From Alopecurus myosuroides (taxonomy: Eukaryota; Streptophyta; Magnoliopsida; Poales; Poaceae), in NCBI GenBank assembly GCA_028641055.1, contig CM054058.1, forward strand, positions 242,158,187 through 242,222,186: DNA of 64,000 bases, written 5' to 3'. Below are positions 22,621 through 35,349 of this stretch, in pieces. Made by a program: the position numbers and the translations under genes. The notes under the pieces are model-generated. The model did not search any database and had not been told where the DNA came from. It saw only the letters and a program-made list of their open reading frames with translations. The number at the start of each line of letters is the position of its first letter. Position 1 is the first letter of the stretch.

Positions 22621-24747
22621 TTTTGCTCTAGTGTTGTCATCTTTTGTTTTATGAGTGTATGAGTTGATTATAGCATATTTAGGAAGTTATTACTTCTGTT
22701 ATGATTCCATGAATTAATTAGTTGCTTGTGCTATAGTTGTAGAATACAAATATTCCTTATAGCATGTGTGTATAGAATTTCCATACTAGTATGCTATGAG
22801 TGCAGTTTTGTTTTTATGTTATTTAATAAGATTATTTTCTTGAGTGAAGATAGTGTTTTAGACTATTTTTATGAATAGATTCATTGGTGATTAGCTACTG
22901 GTTGGTTGCTAAATTTTCATGATTGATGGATTCCAAAACTTCTAGTAAACAAGAACATAGTGAATAAATAGTCTATTCAATTATGGTGTGTTTGCTTGTT
23001 GTTTGGATTTTGTTGGAATGTTTTACCTTAGCATGAGTTTATACCTATGTTATGCTTGTGTTTAAGAGTATCTTTTGGAACTAAAACATCCAACTAAAAA
23101 TCATGAACACATAAAGAAATAGTTGCTTGTGGTGAGTAATACCCACTGCCATGGGTATAATTCTGTCTGTTTGTTTTACCTTAGCAACCTAACCTTTTTC
23201 ACCCACAAGCTATATTTTTAGCTTCTTATATATCTTGTTATGAGAGTGGTATACCACTCCATATATGGTATGTATGATGTGGGATATGGTTTTCTAAACC
23301 ATACATAGTGCCTGACGACAGTTTTGGGCCGTGAGAGTTTTGTGAGATAGTTTTCGCGTTATTGTTTCGAGAGAACTCGAGAATGAACATTTGTTGCTGT
23401 ATGTGTTTCTTACCTAATTGGTTTGTCTTTTAGACCTGAGTGTGTGTCTTTTATTTCCTTTACGACGCTAGAACGCGAAGAAGGAGAAGAAGCAGTTGTG
23501 GAGCTGTGCGTCAAGTTCGATTTGCTTCAAGGCCAGGGACATTAAGAGACTTGAGGCAAGCATCCTGATTGCTTGCTGATACAATACTTACCATTATATA
23601 TCATGCATGTTTTACCTCTGAAGTTTTACCAAAACTTGATTATCAAAACTATTTTTGATGTGGCTATTACTACTATACTAGTATATAGGTTACTATTATG
23701 CCAGTAGTTAAAAACTTGGTAATACCAAGCCCATAGGCCACCTTATGGTATTTATTACCATCAAATATACTAGTCCCTAAGTGGACACCCTAAAATTGTG
23801 ATTCTACGAAACAAAGGCTTTACGGAAAAAACCCGGAGAAAAGGCGGATCCTTGTTCTCCGGAGGAATGTGGAAGTGGTCATTTTTGAGAAAGTGGTGTT
23901 TTCAAAAATGACACATAACCTAGTCTTCGCCGGACAACCTTTACCGTACGGCCACCCTACCCCAACATGGGCACGGGGCTTAACTTGAAGTTTGTTCTTA
24001 TTAGTGTGTGCTATCTCACTTGCTATAAGGGGCGTCGTACCCTCGAACCGAATGTCGTCAAAACTCCCAATGTTGAGGCATATAAAGTGTGGGATTAATT
24101 TTCCCTCCGGTTGCATCGGTTGAGTCTCCTGTCATGGCGATGTGCGACATGGTGCCGAGGAGATTAAACTCAACTGAGAGATAGGCATATTCTAGCTTGA
24201 ACATAGTGGATGGTTATGATCAGATACCTGATGTTTACATACTGTTGTTACAGTCCGTGATTGTTCACGGGAGGTGTACTGGATCTGGTGGATGTGTACA
24301 CCTCTGCAGAGTATAACTTTTTCGAAGAAGCCGCGTCCTCGGATATGGACAGTTGAATGGCCATGTAGCTAGCATTGTGTCAATGTTTTCAAAAAGGAAG
24401 TTTTTGAAAGGGAAATTTTGGAAAGGAAGTGTTGAACTTGTGAAGTTCGGAAAGGAATGGAAATGTATACCGTGGAGGTATCATCGATGATGAAAAGCCA
24501 GATGATGTTATACAAGACAAAATGTTTTGCAAAGAAAACCTTTTCTACTCTAAGCAAGAATTCTGGAAACTGATTCCAAGAAGTTTTGCAAAGAGAAAAT
24601 ATTCTTTAACAAAGTTTTACAAAACCTCTTGTACATGTGATATCTACAAGAGAAATAAAACTATATTATTTTCTTCTGAAGTATCTTCCTCAACAAAGAT
24701 ACAGATAAACTTGACTGCAACTGTGGTGTCATCATATATGAACACCA

Positions 24748-24954
24748 TTGATAGTGAACCCTATTTATAGACTACCTATTCCACCATATAAGCATATTTG
24801 CATGTTGGTAAGTGAAATGATGGATGTCTTGCTGAGTACATTCAAATGTACTCATTATGGTTTCGCCCCTGGTATCTACTTATCAGATTTTGAGAAGGAA
24901 CCTCCAAAGGATATCTATGAAGAGAAGTACGGAGTGGACGGCTTTGCGAACTAG
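24748..24954 (+). other. Short acidic reading frame near the LARD LTR 3' end
   Basis: 68 codons. After STFKCTHYGFAPGIYLSDFE it has an acidic, Tyr-containing tail. The nucleotide context GCTGAGTACATTCAAATGTACTCATT (24831-24856) and this tail recall the module at the matching position of the 31-kb gypsy LTR. The other LTR has an identical copy (34526-34732). Coding status is unproven. Confidence 0.4.
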
Positions 24955-25234
24955 GATCGTCTCCGGGTCAGCAGCCTGTAGGTTAAGGCGTGACTTGGGC
25001 TCAACTACGTTGTGTTTTAATTGTCTTCCGCTGTGTTTGTTAAGTTGCCTGCCCTTTTGGCAGTTGCTTTAAACTTGATCATGTGATATTTGTGTAATAC
25101 CTTTATGTATTCGTGTAATGGATGATGTATTTCTGTGTGCCAACTGTGTATGTTGTTCACGACTGATCTTTCTGGGATCGTGAATGTATGCATACGTAGG
25201 GTTTCAGACTGCCGGTCTGGGGTCCTTACAGAGT

Positions 25235-25247
25235 TGGTATCAGAGCC
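25235..25247 (+). other. Primer binding site of the LARD-like element
   Basis: TGGTATCAGAGCC, four bases after the 5' LTR end at 25230; initiator tRNA-Met type, the same primer class as the 31-kb gypsy. Confidence 0.9.
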
Positions 25248-27164
25248 ATCCTGACCTTAGGAGACCTTAGTTAGCATGGACGTCAGATAGGAAAGAAAAG
25301 TATTTTTGAGTAAAAACCTATTTACTATCTAAATTATTTATATCTAAGGGAATTTTAGTATATTTTCCCCTCCTTATTATCTTTTCAAAAGATTCTAAAT
25401 GCATATGAAGGGCGTCCTTGAACAGTGGTTCGAAGGGCGGGCCTTACAGAATTGGTATCTCTCTCGGTTAAGAGGTTATTTCTTACTTGTTTGTAACTGC
25501 TCCGCTCTGTTTTTGAAACATCTCTCGTATTTGAAGTTTTCTGTCCAGAAAAAAGTTGGAGTTTCAAAAACAAATTTGTTGCGTAGTATTACCTCTCTCA
25601 GTTAAAAGTTTTATCAAAACTTTACTTTATTATCTTGTTTCCATCCAAAAACTTTTATACTTGCCGATGTCCCGAGAGACCAAAATAATTGCCTAGCTCT
25701 ACAGTGATGATGGTCAGAAGTAGATATAGTTCTTCAGCCACTTCTAGGATTTTGGATCAGTCTAGTTTGGAGTAATTTAGCGATAACTCCATGAGTCGTC
25801 TCCCCTGACGTAGCTCCAATGGAGCCTTGTTTGTGTGTTTTGGCTTGTTTATGTGTGTCCATAGGACTTTGTGCTATTGTGTGGTGTAGATTTTGGTTCA
25901 TCTAGGCTTCTATATGATTGTGGGGTGCTCAAAATTTGCAGATTTGTGCTTGCCCCGCTCTTGTTTTTGAATCGCCTCCTGTTAAATTTTTGCAAGCAAA
26001 AATGTTTGTATAGCATTCAAAAACAAGAATTTGTTGCTTAGACTTATGCTTGTTTTCGCTTCATAATGCGACCCGTCGTGAACCACCACCATCTCCCTCA
26101 CCATCAATGAAAACACCGTTGGGCCTATATAGAGGACCATCAAGCCACACGAGCTGATAGCGTTGCTACCAGTGATGCACTCCAACAAATAAAGCTCCAA
26201 AAATGACAACCCTCAAAGAAGAAAAAGGCGTGAATAAACCAACCAATGCTGACCAAAGCCTCTGTGTTTGTCTGTTTGCAAAAGAATCGTTTTGCTCTGT
26301 TGGCTAAATGTTGCACCTTTTTATGTCCCTTTTTAAAAGACCAAACTAAAGAGATCCACTTTTAAAAGTTATATACCTCCCTCCTATGGAGAAAGGCGCA
26401 AAATAATTCTTCACATGCCATGATGCGCAACCCCCTCAAAAGCCAATCCGAAGAGCACGATTAAATATTCGACGTACGATGACGCTAGTCGTATCTTGTC
26501 GTACAAACATTATTTACTAGAAAGCTAACAAGACTAACATGCTTTGCCTAATCTTAGGTTGACACCTAACCAAAGCATGCAAACTACTGACAGCTCTTTC
26601 TAAACCAAGGAATTAAGTGACTTAGGACACCTTTTAATCTAGTTGGTAAAAAGGAAAAGTCACGAGAAAATAAAAGGATAACCTAGCCGTTTACTAGTCA
26701 ATAAGATATCAGGTGTATCTACTTTGGAAGCCAAATCTTAGTAGACGTGGTAGGTACCATGAAATTCAAGGTTTAGAAATTAAGTGAACGATGGAATGGT
26801 AATGGTTATTTAGGAAACAATAGTTTTCCTATTTTTGTTTCTTTGTGTGTGCTCTTGATTGAAATGAATTTGTGTTTTATTCAATCTTGCTTCCTAACTT
26901 ATATGGAGTTGTTAGGACTTGCTAGTTGTGTTGTAAGCCTTTTGTTGTAGCCTTGTGAACCATTAAGATAAGTTATGCTTGTTAAAGACTCGTGTTCACA
27001 TGCGTGTTAATCTTGGTTTAAGTTGGCTTTAGTTTCTTCGAGGTTTCCTTGTTGTCGTGTTATCTACCGTTCTCATATCCGTTATGAGCCGGTATATGTC
27101 ACGAGCCTTTAAAACCAAGACCACCTTTAGTTATTATCGTCTTACACCGTTCTTTTTCTTCAGC
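25248..27164 (+). other. LARD-like leader, non-coding
   Basis: I see no conserved ORF. A second primer-site-like sentence, GCCTTACAGAATTGGTATCTCTC (25440-25462), repeats the LTR-end/primer junction (CCTTACAGAGTTGGTATCAGAG, 25224-25245). A related CCTTACAGAATTGGAGACC occurs at 27890. Long leaders in LARDs are known to be conserved as RNA and may carry packaging signals. Confidence 0.55.
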
Positions 27165-27773
27165 ATGGCCAACAATCCACCTCCGTCACCTGAGCCGACA
27201 GTTGCTCAACTGTTTGCTTTGTTGAGGGAAAATCGTGAAGCCGCTCGTGCTGAGCACACCGCCACCCATGCTATCCTGGAACAGTTGATTCAGCTTGCCA
27301 CCACCAACGCTGAGAATACTATGTTCCTTATGAGAGGATACCAGCAACTGCTTGCTGGAGAGAGCCGCAAAAGGAAGATGGTGACGCCAGGAGAAACTAG
27401 TCTATGGGTGACTGAAGAGTGTTTTGTCTGTGGGACGGAAGGGCACTTCGCTCGTAATTGTCCCCAGAGGGAGTATGATCCGGCTTGGTCTGAGAAGTCT
27501 TCAAGGAGACGGGTGAAAGTCAAGCCTAAGACCAGGGTTTGCTTTGCCTGTAGACAGGAAGGGCACTTTGTTCGCGAATGTCCCAATAAGAACCGTATTC
27601 TAGCTCATCCTGAAGAAACCCAAGGTCCAGCCCAGAAGAAACGCAAGAATCTGATGAGTGGACCTCGAGACAGAGATGATGTTGCAGGAGCATCTTCGAC
27701 TCCTGCCATAGCCAATGGTACGTTTCAAACCACACCTGTGAACCCCCTTGTTTTGATTATCGTCGCACCATGA
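27165..27773 (+). CDS. LARD-like internal ORF: small protein with two CCHC zinc knuckles
   Basis: The ATG at 27165 follows a pyrimidine-rich TTCTTTTTCTTCAGC and starts MANNPPPSPEPTVAQL; upstream in-frame codons are probably leader. The product is 202 residues. A predicted helical N-terminal part (about 12-65) precedes a basic linker and two retroviral-type knuckles, CFVCGTEGHFARNC and CFACRQEGHFVREC, then a basic Lys/Arg-rich tail. No capsid-fold motif, protease or RT follows. It resembles a nucleocapsid-only Gag that could bind element RNA and help packaging into a helper's particle; that role is inferred. The frame is intact in this very young copy. Confidence 0.8.
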   Translation: MANNPPPSPEPTVAQLFALLRENREAARAEHTATHAILEQLIQLATTNAENTMFLMRGYQQLLAGESRKRKMVTPGETSLWVTEECFVCGTEGHFARNCPQREYDPAWSEKSSRRRVKVKPKTRVCFACRQEGHFVRECPNKNRILAHPEETQGPAQKKRKNLMSGPRDRDDVAGASSTPAIANGTFQTTPVNPLVLIIVAP

Positions 27774-28801
27774 GAAAACCCGACGTAAATGGGACACTAG
27801 AAGTGTCTCGTCAGACTAAGTAAAATCTTAAATAGTTAAAGATACTAACAAAAATCTAAAAGGGTTTCAGCTAATTCTAGTTCGAGGCCTTACAGAATTG
27901 GAGACCTTACCAATTGGTAATATAACCTCATCTAATCGTAAGCTTAAAGCCTTACGGTGTTGGCTCATCACATTTTCGTTTAAATACCCTACAGAAGTGG
28001 TATCTAAAACCAAATACCTTACAAAGTAACTTATAGAGTTGATATGTTACAGAGTTTGTTAGCACCATTTAAAAAGAAAACGTGTAATCATTTTTTTTTC
28101 CTCAAAAACAAAGAGAAATGTGCCTTAGAATGATTCTATAGCTTTTTTGAAGAAAGTGAAAGGTTGGAAAAAAATATTAGATGGGTAAACTATGATCATT
28201 ACTAGTAGACAATATCTCCCGTATATATGTGTTGGAGGAACCAGATTCTACAGTATGAGATAGTAGAACTCATTTGAGGCTAAGAAAGATTGGTGGATAT
28301 ATATTGATGATGATAGATTTTAGGAAAAATCAGTATGAGCTTGGAGTTTCTGAAAGAAACCGTATATAGATGATAGTACTCAGAGTTGTTATAGCTTTAT
28401 GATCTAGATAAACTACCTTTGAGGAAAACAAATGTTTTGAGTTTTAACTATTTTAGGTTAAGAGGAAGGTAGTGGATTTTCCTGGATTTTGGACAGTGAG
28501 CAATGGAAAGCTCATACTATAAATATTGATGGATATCCAAATAGATCTTTTGACTAAGGAATAACCACTGGTTGGACATCATGGTTGTAAGGAGCAATAT
28601 GTTCGAGGTTTAGACCATGGCACCCAGACCTTTGTAAAGGAGACAAATTTACCAGGAAATTCTGGTAAGAAAAATCAAAGGGGGGAAGCCCCTGTAAATA
28701 AGGTTACAAAACACCAACACATGTTTTGTAAACAAATCATCTAACATTGTTATTTGACCATACCCTCTTTTCGCTTGCCTGCGAATCTCGGGACGAGATT
28801 C
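27774..28801 (+). other. LARD-like 3' internal non-coding region
   Basis: AT-rich with no ORF of note, where an autonomous element would have pol. It ends in the polypurine tract. Confidence 0.7.
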
Positions 28802-28803
28802 TG

Positions 28804-28817
28804 GTAAGGGGGGAAGG
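28804..28817 (+). other. Polypurine tract of the LARD-like element
   Basis: GTAAGGGGGGAAGG, just before the 3' LTR start TGTCACATCCC at 28820. Confidence 0.85.
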
Positions 28818-28819
28818 TC

Positions 28820-31800
28820 TGTCACATCCCAGTTTTTAGACCCTTGATCTGTGCTCAAGAAGACAACTATTAGGGCCAACAAAGTAATGTTTACAACAAC
28901 ATGATTGTTTTAAATAACTTGTGTTATGATCCTAATCATATTTGCAACATAAGTTTTGTTTCATTATAAAACCAACACCTTATGTTTCTGAAAAATATTC
29001 CTGATATTTTTCCCTAATGTTTTCTTATTGATACTTGAGTGGATTTTCTTTCCAAGACTTGGACCATTCTTGTTTGCATCTTAAAACAAACTTTTAACCT
29101 TGTTGGATCCAAGAAAACAAGTTTCCAAGATGATCTATGAAGGTTTTCTTTTAACTTTCCTATAGAAAACAATTCCTGAAAATAAAGCCAAGTACCTGTT
29201 TTCTACCATTGTTTTCACCAAGCTAGAGATTGTTATTTTATGATTTCTTGACTTCTATTTAATCCTTGGTATATGTACTACAAATCCATAAGCTCACTTT
29301 TATTTTGGGAGAAATAAAAACTATCTTGTGCTTGTTGTTTTTGTGGTATAAAATTAAGGCAGTTTTTAGAAACAGATAAAAACAGAAAGTATACCTTTTT
29401 CCACATTGTTTTCATGGCCTTAAACTATTTCAAAATTGTTTCCAAAAGTTGTTTCTGAAAGTATATAACATGGTTAACAAGTCCATGTTTTGAAAACAAA
29501 TTTTGGAAAGCATTTGAACCCTGAAAACAACTCCAACTTTTGCTATCTCTGTCTGCTGTTCCAGCACTTAGAAAAATTCAGAAACTGCCTAACTGAATTT
29601 TTCTGACAGAACAGTGATTACACTTTTAAACTTGATGTTTTAGCTTGTGTGTACTGATCCAAGCCTTGCCACTTTGCCTATTCGAAAAACAATGTTATTG
29701 AGCTTCTAGAAGGGGCTTTGGATCCTCTTTTGGTCGGCTAGGCAGGGAGAGAAGGAGGTGGCAAGTTGGCTAAATGGTGAGGTCACACATAGTGGTTGGA
29801 ATAGTTGCATTTTCACTTTTGCCCATACCTTGGCCTCTCCCCACTCCTTGAGCCATTGTTGACTTGCCCCTTCTGCTAGTCTTGGCCCCTGGCACGATTC
29901 CTTGCTTGTGCATGGTCTGAAATGCCCCCTGGGCGCCCCCATGCCGATCCCAACGTCACCGAGAGCGCCCCCATGCCTTTTTACTCGTTGCCGTGTGTAC
30001 AAGTTATCCCTTGCCCAGCCCTTTCGCCATTGTGCTCCCCCACCTCTTCCTCCCCACCCCACCAAGCCTCAGCTCTCCTCTTACTCTCTGCAAGTGAGGA
30101 GAAGCTCGCTCTCGCCATTGCCCGTGGAACCTTCCCGGGAAGATTACCGCCACCTCCGTGCTCCGTTCCATGCCTTGTTTGTTGCGTTAGAAAGCCCTAC
30201 TCGAGGAGCACGTACCTGACATGGGCGTTTGGCTTGTGGACCTGTAGGTTCGTGGCGCCATCCACGGCCCGTGAAGGACGTCCTCGAGCACCACCGTCAT
30301 TAGGAGCGTTGCCGTCAAATCTGCATGCATCCCCTACGTTCATCAACCTCCCTCAACCCCTGCAGCACTTCTACATCGCCCAGAACCGCCCTAGGTGAGC
30401 CACCATGAATGCCCAAACATTTCTAGGGTTTCTTCTTGTGTTTTGCATAGCTAGAGGTTGAAGATGCACAGCAGCCGTCGATCTGGTCTAATCCTGGCCA
30501 TCCAAAGTCACTTACCCCTTCAATCCACGTCCAGGCCAGTACAGCCCAGCAACAGTTCGGCCACAGCAGATCCGGCCCACTTAGTTTTTCTTTTTTTCTG
30601 AGAGTTATCTCTTTTCCTGTTTAGACAGAAACATGATGTTTACTTTGGACGTGGTAAAAATACTAAAAGTGCACAATAAAATCTGAGAAAAATCATGGAC
30701 ATACATACATGAAATCCAAGCCATGCCAAATTTGCAGATCTGGATTTGGGCAAATATTTTGGACACAATGACTGTTTTGCCACAGACTATCTCTGAGAAT
30801 GTTTTGGCCATAACTTTTCAAATATATAATCAAATGGAACAAACTCAACTGATCTGGATAGGTATTGAAAATATCTATCCAATAAGCCAAGCCTCACATC
30901 AAGGTGAGTTGTAGAACGAAAATGCCATCCAAATTGCTAAAGGACCAGTAGCCTTTTCTTTGATTTTTATAAGGAGTTTAAAAATGATTTTTGGAGCAAA
31001 CCCAATTGGATGAGTTTGGAATTGAGTAGATCTATCTTATCCTAGCTTAGATTAATTTTTTGAGCTCTAGATTATTTTTGGTGGACAGATCTAGAAACAG
31101 AAGCTTTTCTGTTTTGATTTCTTTATTTGTTTTTGTTGGAATGAAATGCTTGGTTGGCTTAATCTTTGTTCCTAGGTTGTAGAGATGTGTTGGATCTTGT
31201 TATTAGGTTGTTTTCTTGCATTACATCTACCACACAAAGTGTGTGCATGTTTGCAATATCTTATGGCTAAAGAAGTGACATATGTTGTTGCACTAGTTTA
31301 TTTATTTGATGTTTTGTGTGAACCAACTCCTTGTGTGCTTGTGACCTATTTTTGTGCTATGATTGTGTTGAGTCCAGTACCATTTTGGTACTGTGATTTA
31401 TATGCTATTATCTTCATTAACTTGCATGTGATCTTATAGCAAAGCATGAGTAGCATTTGTTATTGTTCTAGTGTTTATTCTTTGGGATTATTGTGAGAGC
31501 TAGATCCTTGTGTTAATGCCTTGATAATTTTTGTGCTATGTTTGATATAGATCCAGTACCATTTTGGTACTGTTATTTTGATGCTTTTGTCTCTGATAGC
31601 TTGCATGTTTTTTAAGGTGAAGCATGTGTAGGTTTTGTTACTCTTATGCACTAGTCTTGTATGCACTAGAATAAATAGCATTGTTTTATTTATTTTGCTA
31701 TACTAATTTTTGTCATGAGTAACCAGAGGCTTAGAACCTCATTTACCTTTATATAAATGGGCCCATAACCCACTGGTCCCATTGCATCTTGGTTGTGGAT

Positions 31801-34800
31801 GAAAATTCCCAACTATGCCCATGTGAGAAATTAACATGTTTTCATTATGTGGTTGATAGGAATATTTTCCACCATGGAAAATATAATGGTTTGTTTTCAC
31901 TTATGCAAGTGAGAAGTTTATTTATTATAAGTATCTACTAGTATGTTAGGTGTGATCCATTTGTTATCATGATATTCCTTAGGAGTATCTTGTTAAGAGA
32001 TGATTCACTATTGAGTGCTAAATTAAATTGTTTGCAAATAAACTAAATTCCTTTTGAGTGATAGATTGTTTGTGAATGATTTTAAATTGAGTGTTGGATT
32101 TTTGAAGAGGTTTAGATAACTTTTCTTTTGTTGCATAGCTACTGGTTGTGTAAGTTATACCTTGCTTGCTTGCTAGTAATTGTTTAAGAAAAACATAAAT
32201 TTCTAGAATTAATTTATGCATGTTTAATAGTTGTTTCATGGGATTGTTTTGATGTTTGTGCTTGCTAGCATGAGTAAGTTTTGTGTACTGTTATTAGGTA
32301 CATTTTATGATCATGACTTGCTTGTTTAAAGTTAAGCATCATAGTAGCATTGTTTGCTTCTCTAGTGTTGAACTAGTGTCACCACTAGAAAATGGTGAAT
32401 TTTGCTCTAGTGTTGTCATCTTTTGTTTTATGAGTGTATGAGTTGATTATAGCATATTTAGGAAGTTATTACTTCTGTTATGATTCCATGAATTAATTAG
32501 TTGCTTGTGCTATAGTTGTAGAATACAAATATTCCTTATAGCATGTGTGTATAGAATTTCCATACTAGTATGCTATGAGTGCAGTTTTGTTTTTATGTTA
32601 TTTAATAAGATTATTTTCTTGAGTGAAGATAGTGTTTTAGACTATTTTTATGAATAGATTCATTGGTGATTAGCTACTGGTTGGTTGCTAAATTTTCATG
32701 ATTGATGGATTCCAAAACTTCTAGTAAACAAGAACATAGTGAATAAATAGTCTATTCAATTATGGTGTGTTTGCTTGTTGTTTGGATTTTGTTGGAATGT
32801 TTTACCTTAGCATGAGTTTATACTTATGTTATGCTTGTGTTTAAGAGTATCTTTTGGAACTAAAACATCCAACTAAAAATCATGAACACATAAAGAAATA
32901 GTTGCTTGTGGTGAGTAATACCCACTGCCATGGGTATAATTCTGTCTGTTTGTTTTACCTTAGCAACCTAACCTTTTTCACCCACAAGCTATATTTTTAG
33001 CTTCTTATATATCTTGTTATGAGAGTGGTATACCACTCCATATATGGTATGTATGATGTGGGATATGGTTTTCTAAACCATACATAGTGCCTGACGACAG
33101 TTTTGGGCCGTGAGAGTTTTGTGAGATAGTTTTCGCGTTATTGTTTCGAGAGAACTCGAGAATGAACATTTGTTGCTGTATGTGTTTCTTACCTAATTGG
33201 TTTGTCTTTTAGACCTGAGTGTGTGTCTTTTATTTCCTTTACGACGCTAGAACGCGAAGAAGGAGAAGAAGCAGTTGTGGAGCTGTGCGTCAAGTTCGAT
33301 TTGCTTCAAGGCCAGGGACATTAAGAGACTTGAGGCAAGCATCCTGATTGCTTGCTGATACAATACTTACCATTATATATCATGCATGTTTTACCTCTGA
33401 AGTTTTACCAAAACTTGATTATCAAAACTATTTTTGATGTGGCTATTACTACTATACTAGTATATAGGTTACTATTATGCCAGTAGTTAAAAACTTGGTA
33501 ATACCAAGCCCATAGGCCACCTTATGGTATTTATTACCATCAAATATACTAGTCCCTAAGTGGACACCCTAAAATTGTGATTCTACGAAACAAAGGCTTT
33601 ACGGAAAAACCCGGAGAAAAGGCGGATCCTTGTTCTCCGGAGGAATGTGGAAGTGGTCATTTTTGAGAAAGTGGTGTTTTCAAAAATGACACATAACCTA
33701 GTCTTCGCCGGACAACCTTTACCGTACGGCCACCCTACCCCAACATGGGCACGGGGCTTAACTTGAAGTTTGTTCTTATTAGTGTGTGCTATCTCACTTG
33801 CTATAAGGGGCGTCGTACCCTCGAACCGAATGTCGTCAAAACTCCCAATGTTGAGGCATATAAAGTGTGGGATTAATTTTCCCTCCGGTTGCATCGGTTG
33901 AGTCTCCTGTCATGGCGATGTGCGACATGGTGCCGAGGAGATTAAACTCAACTGAGAGATAGGCATATTCTAGCTTGAACATAGTGGATGGTTATGATCA
34001 GATACCTGATGTTTACATACTGTTGTTACAGTCCGTGATTGTTCACGGGAGGTGTACTGGATCTGGTGGATGTGTACACCTCTGCAGAGTATAACTTTTT
34101 CGAAGAAGCCGCGTCCTCGGATATGGACAGTTGAATGGCCATGTAGCTAGCATTGTGTCAATGTTTTCAAAAAGGAAGTTTTTGAAAGGGAAATTTTGGA
34201 AAGGAAGTGTTGAACTTGTGAAGTTCGGAAAGGAATGGAAATGTATACCGTGGAGGTATCATCGATGATGAAAAGCCAGATGATGTTATACAAGACAAAA
34301 TGTTTTGCAAAGAAAACCTTTTCTACTCTAAGCAAGAATTCTGGAAACTGATTCCAAGAAGTTTTGCAAAGAGAAAATATTCTTTAACAAAGTTTTACAA
34401 AACCTCTTGTACATGTGATATCTACAAGAGAAATAAAACTATATTATTTTCTTCTGAAGTATCTTCCTCAACAAAGATACAGATAAACTTGACTGCAACT
34501 GTGGTGTCATCATATATGAACACCATTGATAGTGAACCCTATTTATAGACTACCTATTCCACCATATAAGCATATTTGCATGTTGGTAAGTGAAATGATG
34601 GATGTCTTGCTGAGTACATTCAAATGTACTCATTATGGTTTCGCCCCTGGTATCTACTTATCAGATTTTGAGAAGGAACCTCCAAAGGATATCTATGAAG
34701 AGAAGTACGGAGTGGACGGCTTTGCGAACTAGGATCGTCTCCGGGTCAGCAGCCTGTAGGTTAAGGCGTGACTTGGGCTCAACTACGTTGTGTTTTAATT

Positions 34801-35008
34801 GTCTTCCGCTGTGTTTGTTAAGTTGCCTGCCCTTTTGGCAGTTGCTTTAAACTTGATCATGTGATATTTGTGTAATACCTTTATGTATTCGTGTAATGGA
34901 TGATGTATTTCTGTGTGCCAACTGTGTATGTTGTTCACGACTGATCTTTCTGGGATCGTGAATGTATGCATACGTAGGGTTTCAGACTGCCGGTCTGGGG
35001 TCCTTACA
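28820..35008 (+). repeat. 3' LTR of the LARD-like element (6,189 bp)
   Basis: A near-identical copy of 19040-25230. Differences noticed: a C missing in the run near 30569, T instead of C near 32824, and an A missing near 33607. It is followed by the CAATG duplication and then gypsy gag. Confidence 0.95.
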
Positions 35009-35013
35009 CAATG

Positions 35014-35246
35014 TCCAGAGCCCTGGCCATCTCCCTGATCCAGTCATCAGCATCCAGAGGCTCACGTGTTGCCACGAAAGCTCTCGGACCCATACTGAGG
35101 AACTCCTTGATGTTGACTCGCGGAGCATTCTGGTTGTTGTGCTGGTTAGCCTGGATCTGGGCCATCTGAGCCACGACCTGAGTCATCTGAGTCAACAGCT
35201 CCGTGAGCGGAGGTGGTTCAGGCGGGTTGCTCCTTGTTGGCGGCAT
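35014..35246 (-). pseudogene. gag: Gypsy gag, N-terminal part
   Basis: Start ATG at 35244-35246 on the minus strand. MPPTRSNPPEPPPLTELLTQ is followed by a Gln/Ala-rich helix and IKEFLSMGPRAFVATREPLD, then DADDWIREMARAL, the usual opening of Tekay/Del gag. The gene is cut at 35013 by the CAATG duplication and continues at 19039. The reading frame is preserved across the duplication, so the nested element is the main lesion of gag apart from the TAG at 18514. Confidence 0.88.
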
Positions 35247-35349
35247 CCTGAATAGACATGCATTTTAGCACAACAACAGAAAAGGATAGACTTGGTAACC
35301 GAAAGATAGATTATTCCGACGCATGAATAGATAACCAACAGGTACATCA

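Larger units (their letters stand above)
19040..25230 (+). repeat. 5' LTR of the LARD-like element (6,191 bp)
   Basis: Matches 28820-35008 almost perfectly. Composition zones: AT-rich (19040-20100), GC-rich (20100-20620), long AT-rich (20620-23450), then mixed to the end. A consensus-like splice donor CTAG|GTGAGC (20611-20620) closes the GC-rich zone, and TTGTCTTTTAG (to 23433) ends the long AT-rich zone, so a 2.8-kb LTR intron is possible. Degenerate direct repeats of about 180 bp containing CCAGTACCATTTTGGTACTG occur at 21595 and 21775. Open frames inside look non-coding. Confidence 0.95.
19040..35008 (+). mobile_element. LARD-like non-autonomous gypsy with 6.2-kb LTRs, nested in gypsy gag
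   Basis: 15,969 bp, flanked by CAATG at 19035-19039 and 35009-35013. LTRs 19040-25230 and 28820-35008 start TGTCACATCCC and end GGTCCTTACA. The internal part is only 3.6 kb and has a primer site, one zinc-knuckle ORF and a polypurine tract, but no protease, RT or integrase. This is the architecture of Triticeae LARDs (large retrotransposon derivatives). I found only three LTR differences by eye: one C/T change and two single-base length changes. It is therefore very recent and must have been copied by proteins from another element. Confidence 0.95.

Noticed and set aside
19040..35008. Assembly duplication of a 6.2-kb segment instead of two LTRs
   Set aside because: The copies have TG/CA ends, a primer site and polypurine tract in the right places, and a perfect CAATG duplication, and they show a few differences. 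All this fits a real retrotransposon.
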